DNA of 64,000 nt, taken from NCBI GenBank assembly GCA_022601195.1, contig JAHZIX010000049.1, forward strand, positions 124,001 through 188,000, read 5' to 3'. How positions within the stretch are numbered: the stretch's first letter is position 1; the number at the start of each line of letters is the position of its first letter. A model generated the notes under the pieces. It was not told where the DNA came from, ran no database searches, and worked only from the letters and a program-made list of their open reading frames with translations. The stretch comes from Deltaproteobacteria bacterium (lineage in GTDB: Bacteria > Acidobacteriota > Thermoanaerobaculia > Multivoradales > JAHZIX01). Positions 8,984 through 16,331 of this stretch are shown one piece after another. A program made the translations under genes and the position numbers.

Positions 8984-10303
8984 ATGGCAAGACCCCCGAT
9001 GATGCATCTCGAGAAAACCTTAGGCCTTCTCGAGAAAGTCGTCGCTACCTCGCCTGCAGATTTCACTGAAATCCTCTGGATCGAGCAGCGAAATTGCCAA
9101 GCCACCACCTCTCCTCGAAGGAGTCAAGGGGAAGAAATCACCTCCGGAACCCTGGTCGCCACGGTTCAAGAGAGAGGCAGGTTCGGCATGCACCGAACTG
9201 ACTCGTTGAGTCCGAGTCACCTCCAAGATGCCCTCCGCCACGCCCTCGCTCAGGCCAAGGTATCCGTGGCCACCCACACGAAAGAAGCCAAGGGAAGAGG
9301 AAAATCTCCCAAGATCCCTCGGGAACTGCTCTTCGATCCAAACTTGGCCCATTTGGAAGGGGACCGGGCCCGGGAGCTACTAGGCGAGTTAGTGGAGCGT
9401 CACGAGCGGGCCCACCTGGACTGGATCGAGGGTCGAGTCGCCATCGCCAATTCCCAAGGGCTGCGGAAGAAAGCTCGAGCCACCCAGGCGACTCTATTCG
9501 TCACCTCGGGTCGAGGTGCCGAGGCAGGAACGGCTAGGGCCTCAGCTAGGTCTCTCAAGGGACTCGAAGCTCCTAATTTGATGCGGCGGGCGCGGCAGCG
9601 GCGGGCAACACCTGGGGTAACCACATCACCCGAACGGGCCGCTCCAGGTTCACGCAGGTTGGTCTTTTCTCCTGAGGCAGCCGCTTCACTCCTCGAGGAG
9701 TGGTGCCGAATCGGCTTTCTCCCCTTACCCGAACTCGAAGGCAAGAGCTTTCACGAACACCATGAAGGGAGAGCTATCTTCTCCCCTTGGCTGAATCTTG
9801 TCGACGATGCAGGAGCGGAAGGCAAGTTGCCGTTTCCTTTCGACCTCCGAGGTAGAAACAAGCGAGCTCGCACGGTGGTGACAGCTGGAGTACCTCAGCC
9901 CCTAGACGGTCTTCCCCAGAACTACGCTTCCTCCCAAGGCCTACCGGAAGAGCTGGCGCTCCAACACCTTAGTCTTCAACCAGGAGACAGTGGCGAAGAA
10001 GATCTGTTGGCGATGGCGGAGGACGGCCTCTGGATCGGTTCTATCCAGCGCATCGGCATTCACGACCCTGTTGGGTTGGGCTGCCACGCCCAACTACGGG
10101 GATTACGTAGAATCCATCGAGGGCGTCTCGCAGAGGTGTTGCCGGACAGGGAGTGGGAAACCAATCTAATGCGGGTGCTGGCTGGGATTCAATCGCTTAG
10201 CAATGAGGTCACTTGCCGCGCATCTCGAGGCAGCTTCCTAGGGGGATTCACAGCCCCCAGCTTCATGACTCTGCCTCAGGAGAACCCGACAAGCTCCTCC
10301 TGA
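8984..10303 (+). CDS. TldE/PmbA-like protein, divergent
   Basis: The 439-residue product matches the TldD/TldE (PmbA) fold in layout: an N-terminal half with little conservation, then the segment RLVFSPEAAASLLEEW, then FSPWLNLVDDAGAEG, PFDLRG and VTAGVP, and a C-terminal LWIGSIQRIGIHDPVG block. TldD/E proteins form a heterodimeric metalloprotease in which TldD supplies an HExxxH metal site. Here the corresponding place reads LLEEWCRIG, so the metal site is missing and the protein resembles the non-catalytic TldE partner. No TldD partner is in the window. The ATG at 8984 is chosen because GGGAGA lies five bases upstream. Its 3' end overlaps the convergent phosphatase gene by 41 bases. Confidence 0.7.
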   Translation: MARPPMMHLEKTLGLLEKVVATSPADFTEILWIEQRNCQATTSPRRSQGEEITSGTLVATVQERGRFGMHRTDSLSPSHLQDALRHALAQAKVSVATHTKEAKGRGKSPKIPRELLFDPNLAHLEGDRARELLGELVERHERAHLDWIEGRVAIANSQGLRKKARATQATLFVTSGRGAEAGTARASARSLKGLEAPNLMRRARQRRATPGVTTSPERAAPGSRRLVFSPEAAASLLEEWCRIGFLPLPELEGKSFHEHHEGRAIFSPWLNLVDDAGAEGKLPFPFDLRGRNKRARTVVTAGVPQPLDGLPQNYASSQGLPEELALQHLSLQPGDSGEEDLLAMAEDGLWIGSIQRIGIHDPVGLGCHAQLRGLRRIHRGRLAEVLPDREWETNLMRVLAGIQSLSNEVTCRASRGSFLGGFTAPSFMTLPQENPTSSS

Positions 10304-11900
10304 GGAGGACCACCGTCTGGTCGTCCCCTTGAGATTCGCCGCGAGCAAATTGAACACAAGCCTCGACCATCTCTTGCTCCAACCTCTCCAGAGCAAGATT
10401 CCTATTTTCCAGCAGGAACTCACTCAGCCTCTGTTCTCCGAATTCGTCTCCTTCCGGAGAGGCACATTCGGTAATACCGTCGCTATAGAGGCACAGCACC
10501 GCACCTTCTCCTAACTCTAGCTCCGACTGCTGGTACTGACTCGATGGCAGGAGACCCAAGGGAAGTCCCCCCGCCTCCAGCCGTTCGAAGCCTCCGTCGA
10601 GCCGGACTAAAAGACCAGGATTGTGACCGGCGTTGAGATAGCGTAGCCGGCCCGTCGCGGGCTCGATTTCCACCAGCAACAGGGTAATGAACTTATTCGG
10701 CAGGCTGAGATCGAGGATGTGGCGATTCAAGCGCTCCAGCAGCTCCGCTTTGACGCCAGTCTGGTCCAGCATCAGTCGCAAGGCCGAGTGCAGGGTCGAA
10801 ACCATCAAGGCTGCCGGCATGCCCTTACCGGAAACGTCGGCTACGACGAGGACCAAATTGCCGTTCGCTAGAGTCAACACATCGTAGTAGTCCCCTCCGA
10901 CCTGACGCGCTGGGCGATTCCAGCCGAACACTTCGTAGCCCTGGGTCACCGGTAACCGGTCGGGGAGAATCTGCCGCTGGATCTGCGCGGCCAGCTCCAT
11001 TTCTCGTTCCAGTCTTTCCTTCTCCAAGGCCTGCTGGTGGAGATGGGCATTTTCCAAAGCGATGGCGGCCTGGTAGCCGAACAAGGCGAGAGTTTGCCGA
11101 TCCTGAGAAGAAAATGGCCCCACGCCGTGTCGGCTCTCTTTGTCCCCAACCACCAGCAGACCCCGAGGAGCTCCACTGTTGAGGATTGGCACCACAAGAG
11201 CATGATCCGCCCCTGGCAAGGCACCCCAGTCGTCCCCGGCTGGCTCCTCCCCTTCGTTCAGACCTTGCTGCCCTGCTCTGCCGACCTGCTCCGATGGAAT
11301 CGAGGGTACCGCTTCACCACCGATGGCACTCCGCAACTGAAAACCTTCACCATGGGCCTCGTAGAATGCCCCACGACGAGCATCCAGCAGAGAGACGGCC
11401 CGCAGGAGAACATCTTCCCAGAGTCTCTCGAGATCTAAGGTAGAAGAGATCGCCAGCCCCACTTCGTAGAGCGCCTCCAGCTCCACACCGCGGTATTTCG
11501 CCTGAAAAGTCTGCTCCTTTAGGTCCCCCATCAACCGATGAATGCGGAGAACTGCCGACAGGAGTTGGGAGGGGAGCCGGGCCTCTTGAGCCTCCATCGA
11601 ACCAGGGTCTGCAGAGGGGAACACAACTGCCCCTCCGCCGATGGCCTGCACCATGAAGCCCTCGAAGGGAGCCTTGTCGAGCATCGACGGGAATGGGGCC
11701 GAGCCAGCGCTAGGGGGAGAGCCGACGGTAGCGACCAGAGCCTGACCGCAAGGTTCATCTTGGTAGAGCGCCGCCGAAGCTAGGCCAACCTCGCTACACC
11801 ACCAGGTCAGGGCGCGGGAAAAAATCTCGGGATCTGAAGACCCTGGAAGAGAGGGAAATAGCTCTTCGAGGCTTGGTGGAGGAGTGGAGAGTGGCTTCAA
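10263..11900 (-). CDS. GAF-domain SpoIIE/RsbU-type serine phosphatase (PP2C)
   Basis: This is a 545-residue cytoplasmic regulator. A GAF domain (about residues 145-290) is followed by a short coiled coil and a PP2C phosphatase domain from about residue 320. That domain is recognisable by NRPARQVGGDYYDV, LVVADVSGKGMPAALMVS, LRYLNAGHNPGLL and LCLYSDGITECAS, with the metal-binding aspartates present. Such enzymes dephosphorylate STAS anti-sigma antagonists. The two genes upstream on the same strand are a STAS protein and an HATPase kinase, so the three form a partner-switching module. The start appears to be a TTG at 11900 with a weak ribosome binding site; no in-frame ATG is nearby. Confidence 0.92.
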   Translation of the reverse strand: MKPLSTPPPSLEELFPSLPGSSDPEIFSRALTWWCSEVGLASAALYQDEPCGQALVATVGSPPSAGSAPFPSMLDKAPFEGFMVQAIGGGAVVFPSADPGSMEAQEARLPSQLLSAVLRIHRLMGDLKEQTFQAKYRGVELEALYEVGLAISSTLDLERLWEDVLLRAVSLLDARRGAFYEAHGEGFQLRSAIGGEAVPSIPSEQVGRAGQQGLNEGEEPAGDDWGALPGADHALVVPILNSGAPRGLLVVGDKESRHGVGPFSSQDRQTLALFGYQAAIALENAHLHQQALEKERLEREMELAAQIQRQILPDRLPVTQGYEVFGWNRPARQVGGDYYDVLTLANGNLVLVVADVSGKGMPAALMVSTLHSALRLMLDQTGVKAELLERLNRHILDLSLPNKFITLLLVEIEPATGRLRYLNAGHNPGLLVRLDGGFERLEAGGLPLGLLPSSQYQQSELELGEGAVLCLYSDGITECASPEGDEFGEQRLSEFLLENRNLALERLEQEMVEACVQFARGESQGDDQTVVLLRRSLSGSPEAES

Positions 11901-12001
11901 GTCTCGGCTCTAACCTGCTGATCTATAGGTGTCCGACAAAATTTCTTGCCGCTCCCGAGGGAACGATCAGCTCACCAGTAGGTACTGGAAACCAGCGATC
12001 C

Positions 12002-12358
12002 CTAGGAGCTAGCAGCAAAACCCTCCAGCGCAGCCGGTTCGTCGGAGTAGATTCCTGCGTATTGGGCGATGCCCATAATGTGGAAAGTCTTTTCAATAGT
12101 CGGAGTCAGCGAGCAAAAACCAAGTCGTCCGTCGATCTTGATGATCTTCTCGATGATCTCGATGAGAATCGAAATCCCGATGGAATTGACGATCTTGGTG
12201 CCCCCGAGGTGGAGCAGGAGATTCTTCTGGCCCTGCTCCATCAGCTCATAGGCCACCCGAGCGATCTCCTCGCCGCCCTGATTGTTGATATAGCCTTCCG
12301 TATAGATCACCGCCACTTCTTCGCGGCGATCCAAGGTCAGCTTCAGAGTCTCCGTCAT
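12002..12358 (-). CDS. STAS-domain anti-sigma factor antagonist
   Basis: The 118-residue protein is a single STAS domain of the RsbV/SpoIIAA type. The phosphorylation loop reads KIVNSIGISIL, with Ser59 as the likely site, matching the conserved D/N-S-x-G pattern. In this family the unphosphorylated antagonist binds the anti-sigma kinase and releases its target. It starts 16 bases after the kinase gene with a GGAGAG ribosome binding site, so the two are translated from one message. The phosphatase gene follows about 100 bases downstream. Confidence 0.92.
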   Translation of the reverse strand: MTETLKLTLDRREEVAVIYTEGYINNQGGEEIARVAYELMEQGQKNLLLHLGGTKIVNSIGISILIEIIEKIIKIDGRLGFCSLTPTIEKTFHIMGIAQYAGIYSDEPAALEGFAASS

Positions 12359-12374
12359 CGCTTAGCTCTCTCCT

Positions 12375-12809
12375 TCACCGCAACTTGCACATCACTACGG
12401 TGGTGCCGCTCTTGGAAGAGCGGATCTCGACCTCGTCCATCAATCCACGGATGATCTTCAACCCCCAACCCCGTTTTCGCTCCGCCTTGAGCTTGCGCTC
12501 CAGGGAAGGTTCCTCAACGGAGTCCGGTTCGAACCCGCCGCCTGAGTCTTGCACAGTGATGCACAATTTTTCTGCCGCACTTTTGCCGAGGACGGCCACG
12601 TTGAGCGTGACCTCTCGATGGACGGCGCCGCTGTGCTCGAAGGCGTTGATGCAGGCTTCCACCACTGCCATCCTAACCTCATCGACTTTGTCGGGACTCA
12701 TTTCGATGGCTTCCGCCATGGAGGTCGCCGCCTTACTAGCTTCGATCTCCATGTCGGGTAACATCGGAAGTTTCAAAGTCACTTCCTGTAGAGGCGCGCC
12801 TCGAACCAT
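12375..12809 (-). CDS. RsbW-type anti-sigma serine kinase (HATPase)
   Basis: This 144-residue protein is a GHKL ATPase of the RsbW/SpoIIAB class. The N box is VRMAVVEACINAFEHS, the G1 box VQDSGGGFEP and the G2 box KRGWGLKIIRGLMDEVE. The family phosphorylates STAS antagonists and sequesters a sigma factor or other partner. The start is placed at ATG 12809; a GTG two codons earlier is possible. It begins 22 bases after the small membrane protein gene and 16 bases before the STAS gene, in one operon. No sigma-B-like target gene is in the window, so the output is unknown. Confidence 0.92.
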   Translation of the reverse strand: MVRGAPLQEVTLKLPMLPDMEIEASKAATSMAEAIEMSPDKVDEVRMAVVEACINAFEHSGAVHREVTLNVAVLGKSAAEKLCITVQDSGGGFEPDSVEEPSLERKLKAERKRGWGLKIIRGLMDEVEIRSSKSGTTVVMCKLR

Positions 12810-12831
12810 CGTCACACCTATCGAGGATAGC

Positions 12832-12987
12832 CTAGAATGCGAGATAAAGCTGCAGAAGGAAGATCATGACTGGATGAATCAGGTCATGTGCTAGCAGCCA
12901 GCCGAAGGCTGTCAGGCTCACCGCCGGGAACCATACCCGTATGGGGAGCTGGGGAACTGCTACATGTTTACGAAGAGAGCTTAGCAT
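12832..12987 (-). CDS. Small (51-residue) membrane protein, first gene of the partner-switching operon
   Basis: The frame encodes 51 residues. A basic N-terminus is followed by hydrophobic segments at about residues 17-33 and 38-51, with the tail HDLIHPVMIFLLQLYLAF. The ATG at 12987 has a near-perfect AAGGAGG seven bases upstream, and a consensus-like sigma-54 promoter lies 32 bases further upstream at 13019-13034. Both signals argue that this short frame is a real gene. It ends 22 bases before the anti-sigma kinase gene. I do not recognise the family; it could sense a membrane signal for the module, but that is inference. Confidence 0.65.
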   Translation of the reverse strand: MLSSLRKHVAVPQLPIRVWFPAVSLTAFGWLLAHDLIHPVMIFLLQLYLAF

Positions 12988-13018
12988 AGGCGGCCTCCTT
13001 GTCACGCCTAATACATAG

Positions 13019-13034
13019 AGCAAGGCTCTTGCCA
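13019..13034 (-). promoter_or_regulatory. Sigma-54 (-24/-12) promoter
   Basis: On the minus strand the sequence is TGGCAAGAGCCTTGCT. It matches the sigma-54 consensus TGGCAC-N5-TTGCW, with GG and GC separated by exactly ten bases. Transcription would start near 13009, giving a leader of about 22 bases that contains the AAGGAGG site of the 51-residue gene. It probably drives that gene and the kinase, STAS and phosphatase genes behind it. Confidence 0.8.
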
Positions 13035-13134
13035 ACCTCAGAAGATTTCCAAAAAAACATGATAACTCACTTATTACCAGATACTTACAACCGAGAGATA
13101 GTGTTCATGATCTCTTTCAGCGCTGGCAGCAAAG

Positions 13135-13151
13135 TGAGGCATTTCGCCCCA
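13135..13151. promoter_or_regulatory. Putative activator site 1 (TGAGGC-N5-GCCCCA)
   Basis: This 17-bp imperfect palindrome shares its layout with two further copies at 13218 and 13237. It lies roughly 100 bases upstream of the sigma-54 promoter, a usual distance for enhancer-binding protein sites, and next to the activator gene. Confidence 0.6.
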
Positions 13152-13217
13152 TCCAAGGAAATGAAACGATCCTATCTCTAACGGCTGGAAGCACTTAGCG
13201 CGAGAGTCACACCCCAC

Positions 13218-13234
13218 TGGGGCGCTTTGCCCCA
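13218..13234. promoter_or_regulatory. Putative activator site 2 (TGGGGC-N5-GCCCCA)
   Basis: This copy is a perfect 6-bp inverted repeat around a 5-base spacer. It is 83 bases from site 1 and 19 bases from site 3, start to start. A short hairpin terminator for the activator gene is an alternative reading, but the repeated copies favour a binding site. Confidence 0.65.
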
Positions 13235-13236
13235 AT

Positions 13237-13253
13237 TGAGACAAAATGCCCCA
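13237..13253. promoter_or_regulatory. Putative activator site 3 (TGAGAC-N5-GCCCCA)
   Basis: This third copy has a fully conserved right half and a degenerate left half. It ends 16 bases from the stop codon of the sigma-54 activator gene. A weaker fourth half-site (ACCCCA, 13211-13216) is nearby. Confidence 0.55.
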
Positions 13254-13268
13254 GGGATGAAAAAGTTC

Positions 13269-14729
13269 TCAAAAACCTTTGCGGGCGAGAGTTCGTCGGT
13301 CAATTCCTAGCAGACGGGCAGCGGCACTCTTATTGCCATCGGTTAGGCGTAAGATCCGGCCGATGTGATTCCGCTCGAGGGTCGCCAGATCCAGGAGCTG
13401 AGGAGAAGGCGGGGGCTGAGAGGAAGAACCGATGAGAGACAGCACGAGATCCCGGTCGATTTCACCCTCGCAAATCGACACAGCACTTTCCACAAGATTG
13501 CGAAGCTCGCGAACGTTCCCAGGATAGTCATAGGCCAGCAAAAGGCCCGCCGCCTCGGTCCGGATGGGAGGGACCTCGATTCCTTCCTGCAGACAGAAGG
13601 CCTCCGCGAAGAAGCGGATCAAATGGGGAATGTCTCCTCTTCTCTCCCGCAGAGGAGGCAGCTCTATCTCGACCCCCTTGAGCCGATAATAGAGGTCCTG
13701 CCGAAATGAACCCTCCCGCACCAACTTCTCCAGCTGGCGATGGGTTGCGGTCACCACCCGCACATCCACCTCAATGGTCTTTTGGCCTCCCACCTTGATG
13801 ACTTCTCTCTCCTGCAAAGCTCTCAAGAGCTTCACCTGAACAGAAGGACGCATATCGCCGATCTCGTCGAGAAAGAGCGTCCCACCATCCGCAAGCTCAA
13901 ACTTCCCCTGGCGAGCGTCGACTCCGGTTGCTACTCCTCTTTCGATCCCGAACAGCTCACTCTCCAACAGGCTTTCTGGAATGGCCGCACAATTGACCGC
14001 AACGAGCGCTCCGGAGCGACCGGATCGGTTATGGAGAAGGCGGGCCACCAATTCCTTGCCAGTGCCACTTTCTCCTTTGACCAACACATTGACTGCCCGG
14101 GGAGCAACTCGCTCCACCAAGTCGAGAATTCTGGTCATCTCCGGTGCATGGGCAACGATCTTTCCTTGAGCTGGGTCCTGTCGAAGGCGTTCACGAAGAG
14201 CTTTGTTCTCCTCCTCCAACCGTTCCAAGTGGCGAACGTTGTCCAGAGAAACCGAGGCAAGAGCCACTACGGACTCTAGGAAGCGCCGGTCCCCTTCGGA
14301 GAACGACGGATCAGAAGAGCCACGGCCTTCTTTGTCGACCACTGCCAAGTAGCCGAGGAAGTTATCCCGGTATACCAGTGGTGCCGCGAGAAGTTGACGA
14401 TAGGCGCGGCCAGCTAGAGATCCCTCCAGCAGCAAGAGAGAGCCATCTTGCCGCAACAAATCTTCCACCAAGGGGTCCGAGAGCAACTCTGAGCCTTCCA
14501 CCGAAGCAGAGGACCAACCGACGCTAGCGACAGATCGAGCAGCTCCATAGCCATCTCGAGTCACTGCCACGGCTGCCGTCGGGTCGAGAACGGAGCACAC
14601 CTGTTGCAGCAGCTCGTCTACCAACTCTGGTTCGGGACGAAAAGCCTGCAAGGCCACGGCCAAATCATGGAGGGTCTCCAACTGGAGAATGCGGCGCTTC
14701 TCGGCCAGGCTGGGGAGCTCAGAGGACAT
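13269..14729 (-). CDS. GAF-AAA+-Fis sigma-54-dependent activator with atypical GAFTGA loop
   Basis: This is a 486-residue enhancer-binding protein. A GAF domain (about 20-165) and a short coiled coil lead into an AAA+ domain with Walker A GESGTGKE (219-226) and Walker B GGTLFLDEIGD (282-292). A C-terminal Fis-type helix-turn-helix (about 459-486) includes NKSAAARLLGIDRRTL. The loop that normally reads GAFTGA and contacts sigma-54 reads GVATGV (265-270). The gene lies directly upstream, on the same strand, of three repeated palindromes and a sigma-54 promoter, so that promoter is its most likely target. The ribosome binding site is weak. The GAF domain suggests control by a small ligand. Confidence 0.93.
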   Translation of the reverse strand: MSSELPSLAEKRRILQLETLHDLAVALQAFRPEPELVDELLQQVCSVLDPTAAVAVTRDGYGAARSVASVGWSSASVEGSELLSDPLVEDLLRQDGSLLLLEGSLAGRAYRQLLAAPLVYRDNFLGYLAVVDKEGRGSSDPSFSEGDRRFLESVVALASVSLDNVRHLERLEEENKALRERLRQDPAQGKIVAHAPEMTRILDLVERVAPRAVNVLVKGESGTGKELVARLLHNRSGRSGALVAVNCAAIPESLLESELFGIERGVATGVDARQGKFELADGGTLFLDEIGDMRPSVQVKLLRALQEREVIKVGGQKTIEVDVRVVTATHRQLEKLVREGSFRQDLYYRLKGVEIELPPLRERRGDIPHLIRFFAEAFCLQEGIEVPPIRTEAAGLLLAYDYPGNVRELRNLVESAVSICEGEIDRDLVLSLIGSSSQPPPSPQLLDLATLERNHIGRILRLTDGNKSAAARLLGIDRRTLARKGF

Positions 14730-14767
14730 GAGAACTCATTCTAACTCCAAGGCCTTGCCAAGAGAAT

Positions 14768-14797
14768 TTGACAATAGTGTGTGGCACACACTATTAT
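14768..14797 (+). promoter_or_regulatory. Sigma-70 promoter of the PadR gene
   Basis: A perfect -35 box TTGACA (14768-14773) and a good -10 box TATTAT (14792-14797) are separated by 18 bases. The predicted start of transcription is 14804-14805, at the A of the ATG, so the mRNA would have no leader. This agrees with the lack of any ribosome binding site before the PadR gene. Confidence 0.8.
14774..14794. promoter_or_regulatory. PadR operator: 21-bp palindrome inside the promoter spacer
   Basis: Two perfect 10-base arms, ATAGTGTGTG and CACACACTAT, flank a single central G. The palindrome fills the spacer between the -35 and -10 boxes and overlaps the -10 box. A PadR dimer bound here would block RNA polymerase, so autorepression is expected. 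PadR-family repressors commonly bind short AT-ended palindromes of this kind. Confidence 0.78.
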
Positions 14798-14804
14798 TTC
14801 TCTC

Positions 14805-15200
14805 ATGGTACTGAATAAGGAACAGCTCACGGCCTTAGACCAGAAACTCACCCTGGAACTTCGTCGGGGAATGTTGACCCTCGCGGTGCTCGGCGCCTTG
14901 AGGTCCCCTTCCTACGGCTATGCCCTCAAGCAACGCTTAGCAGGGCGTCACCTGGAAATCGACCAGGGAACTCTCTACCCATTGCTGCGCAGATTAGAGG
15001 CCGACGGGCTGCTCACCAGTGAGTGGATCGTCGACGGTTCCCGGCCACGCAAGTACTACCGCCTCAGCCCTGACGGAGAGAAGACTTTGAAGGCGCTCAG
15101 GGCGAAATGGAAAAGCCTGGTCGGCGTGGTCGAGGCCCTTTTGGACGAAACGACTCAAGGAACGGCCGATGACGAAGAGACTCAAGGAGAAACAAAATGA
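14805..15200 (+). CDS. PadR-family transcriptional repressor
   Basis: The 131-residue protein is a winged-helix PadR regulator. The LTLELRRGMLTLAVLGALRS helix, YGYALKQRL, and the conserved DQGTLYPLLRRLEADGLL and RKYYRLSPDGEKTL segments are all present. The ATG at 14805 is preferred over the upstream in-frame GTG at 14781, because the latter lies inside the promoter. No ribosome binding site precedes it, consistent with leaderless translation. Its stop overlaps the start of the HAAS membrane protein gene by 4 bases (ATGA), the usual PadR-HAAS pairing in which the regulator controls its membrane partner. Confidence 0.93.
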   Translation: MVLNKEQLTALDQKLTLELRRGMLTLAVLGALRSPSYGYALKQRLAGRHLEIDQGTLYPLLRRLEADGLLTSEWIVDGSRPRKYYRLSPDGEKTLKALRAKWKSLVGVVEALLDETTQGTADDEETQGETK

Positions 15201-16174
15201 AACACCATTGGATAGATCGATATATCAGTGAAGTGGCTCGCCACCTTCCCAAGAATCAACGGGGCGAGGTCCAGAGGGAACTCGAGTCCACCCTCCTCGA
15301 CGAGCTAGAGGACCGCCATGGGCCGGACGCGACGGAAGACGACGTACTCGGCGTACTCAAAGAGATGGGCTCACCATCGAAGGTCGCAGAGAGCTATCGG
15401 CCTTCGAACCAATACCTCATCGGTCCGGAGTGGTACCCGATATTCCGTAAGGTTCTCCTGACCGTGCTGTCGATTCATGTGGGCTTGCTCGTCCTCGCCT
15501 GCGCGGTGAGTCTTTTCTGGCCTGGAGCCTCCGTGGAACCGGGCCAGGCAATCCTCTACTTTCTCAATGCCGCCCTGGAAAGTGCCACCTTCGCCTTCGG
15601 CATCATTCTGCTGATCTTCTTCCTATTGGAACGATCTGGGGCCGTGGAAGAGAAGCCCAAAGAGGTGTGGGATCCAGCCTCCCTCCCCGAATCGCCCGCT
15701 CCCGGCGATTTGGTGGGCAAAGGAGAATCGATTCTGGCCCTCTCCTTGGTAGCCATCTTTCTCGCCTTGCTGCAAATTTTTCGTGACTCCATTGGCATTC
15801 CTTTCACCGGGGCGGAGGAACTCCCTTTCAACGACACCTATAAAAAATATCTGCCCTGGATCAGCTTCGCCCTCGTCCTGGATATGGCTGTCTATGCTTG
15901 GCTCTTTTGGCGCGGCCGCTGGGAATGGTTCAGCCGGGCCTGCCATTTCGCCTTCGACCTTTTTGGACTTGGGGTTCTCTTTATGCTGATCCAAGAAGTC
16001 GCTATCGAGTGGTCCTCCCGTTTACAGATCCACCTTCCGGACCTTGCCACCAAATTCGATAGCCGGCAGCTCTATTGGATCCCCATTTCTGCAGCTGTGG
16101 TCCTCGCAATTGAACATGGTCGAGTCCTTTGGCGGGCTCGCCGGAAGGAAAGAAGAGGCATCTCGACTCTGTGA
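15197..16174 (+). CDS. HAAS-domain integral membrane protein
   Basis: This 325-residue protein begins with a HAAS-type signalling domain (residues 1-70), with LPKNQRGEVQRELESTLLDELED and VLKEMGSPSKVAESY. Six hydrophobic segments follow, at about 82-108, 116-142, 178-195, 218-235, 244-268 and 290-310. HAAS domains typically occur next to PadR regulators and are thought to link the regulator to membrane functions. The start codon overlaps the PadR stop, so translation is coupled. The function of the membrane part is not known. Confidence 0.85.
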   Translation: MKHHWIDRYISEVARHLPKNQRGEVQRELESTLLDELEDRHGPDATEDDVLGVLKEMGSPSKVAESYRPSNQYLIGPEWYPIFRKVLLTVLSIHVGLLVLACAVSLFWPGASVEPGQAILYFLNAALESATFAFGIILLIFFLLERSGAVEEKPKEVWDPASLPESPAPGDLVGKGESILALSLVAIFLALLQIFRDSIGIPFTGAEELPFNDTYKKYLPWISFALVLDMAVYAWLFWRGRWEWFSRACHFAFDLFGLGVLFMLIQEVAIEWSSRLQIHLPDLATKFDSRQLYWIPISAAVVLAIEHGRVLWRARRKERRGISTL

Positions 16175-16331
16175 GGTTGGGCCAATACCAATCCCTAGGG
16201 AGCCAGGGAGCGGCCCGCAGGTGTCCCGAGTCCCCCCCTCCCACCAAGCTTCTGTTGCGGCTCCGAAGCTACCGGGAACTCCGGCGTCGGAAAACGACTC
16301 TGCTCTGGGGCTGACCGAGTGGGGGGACTAC

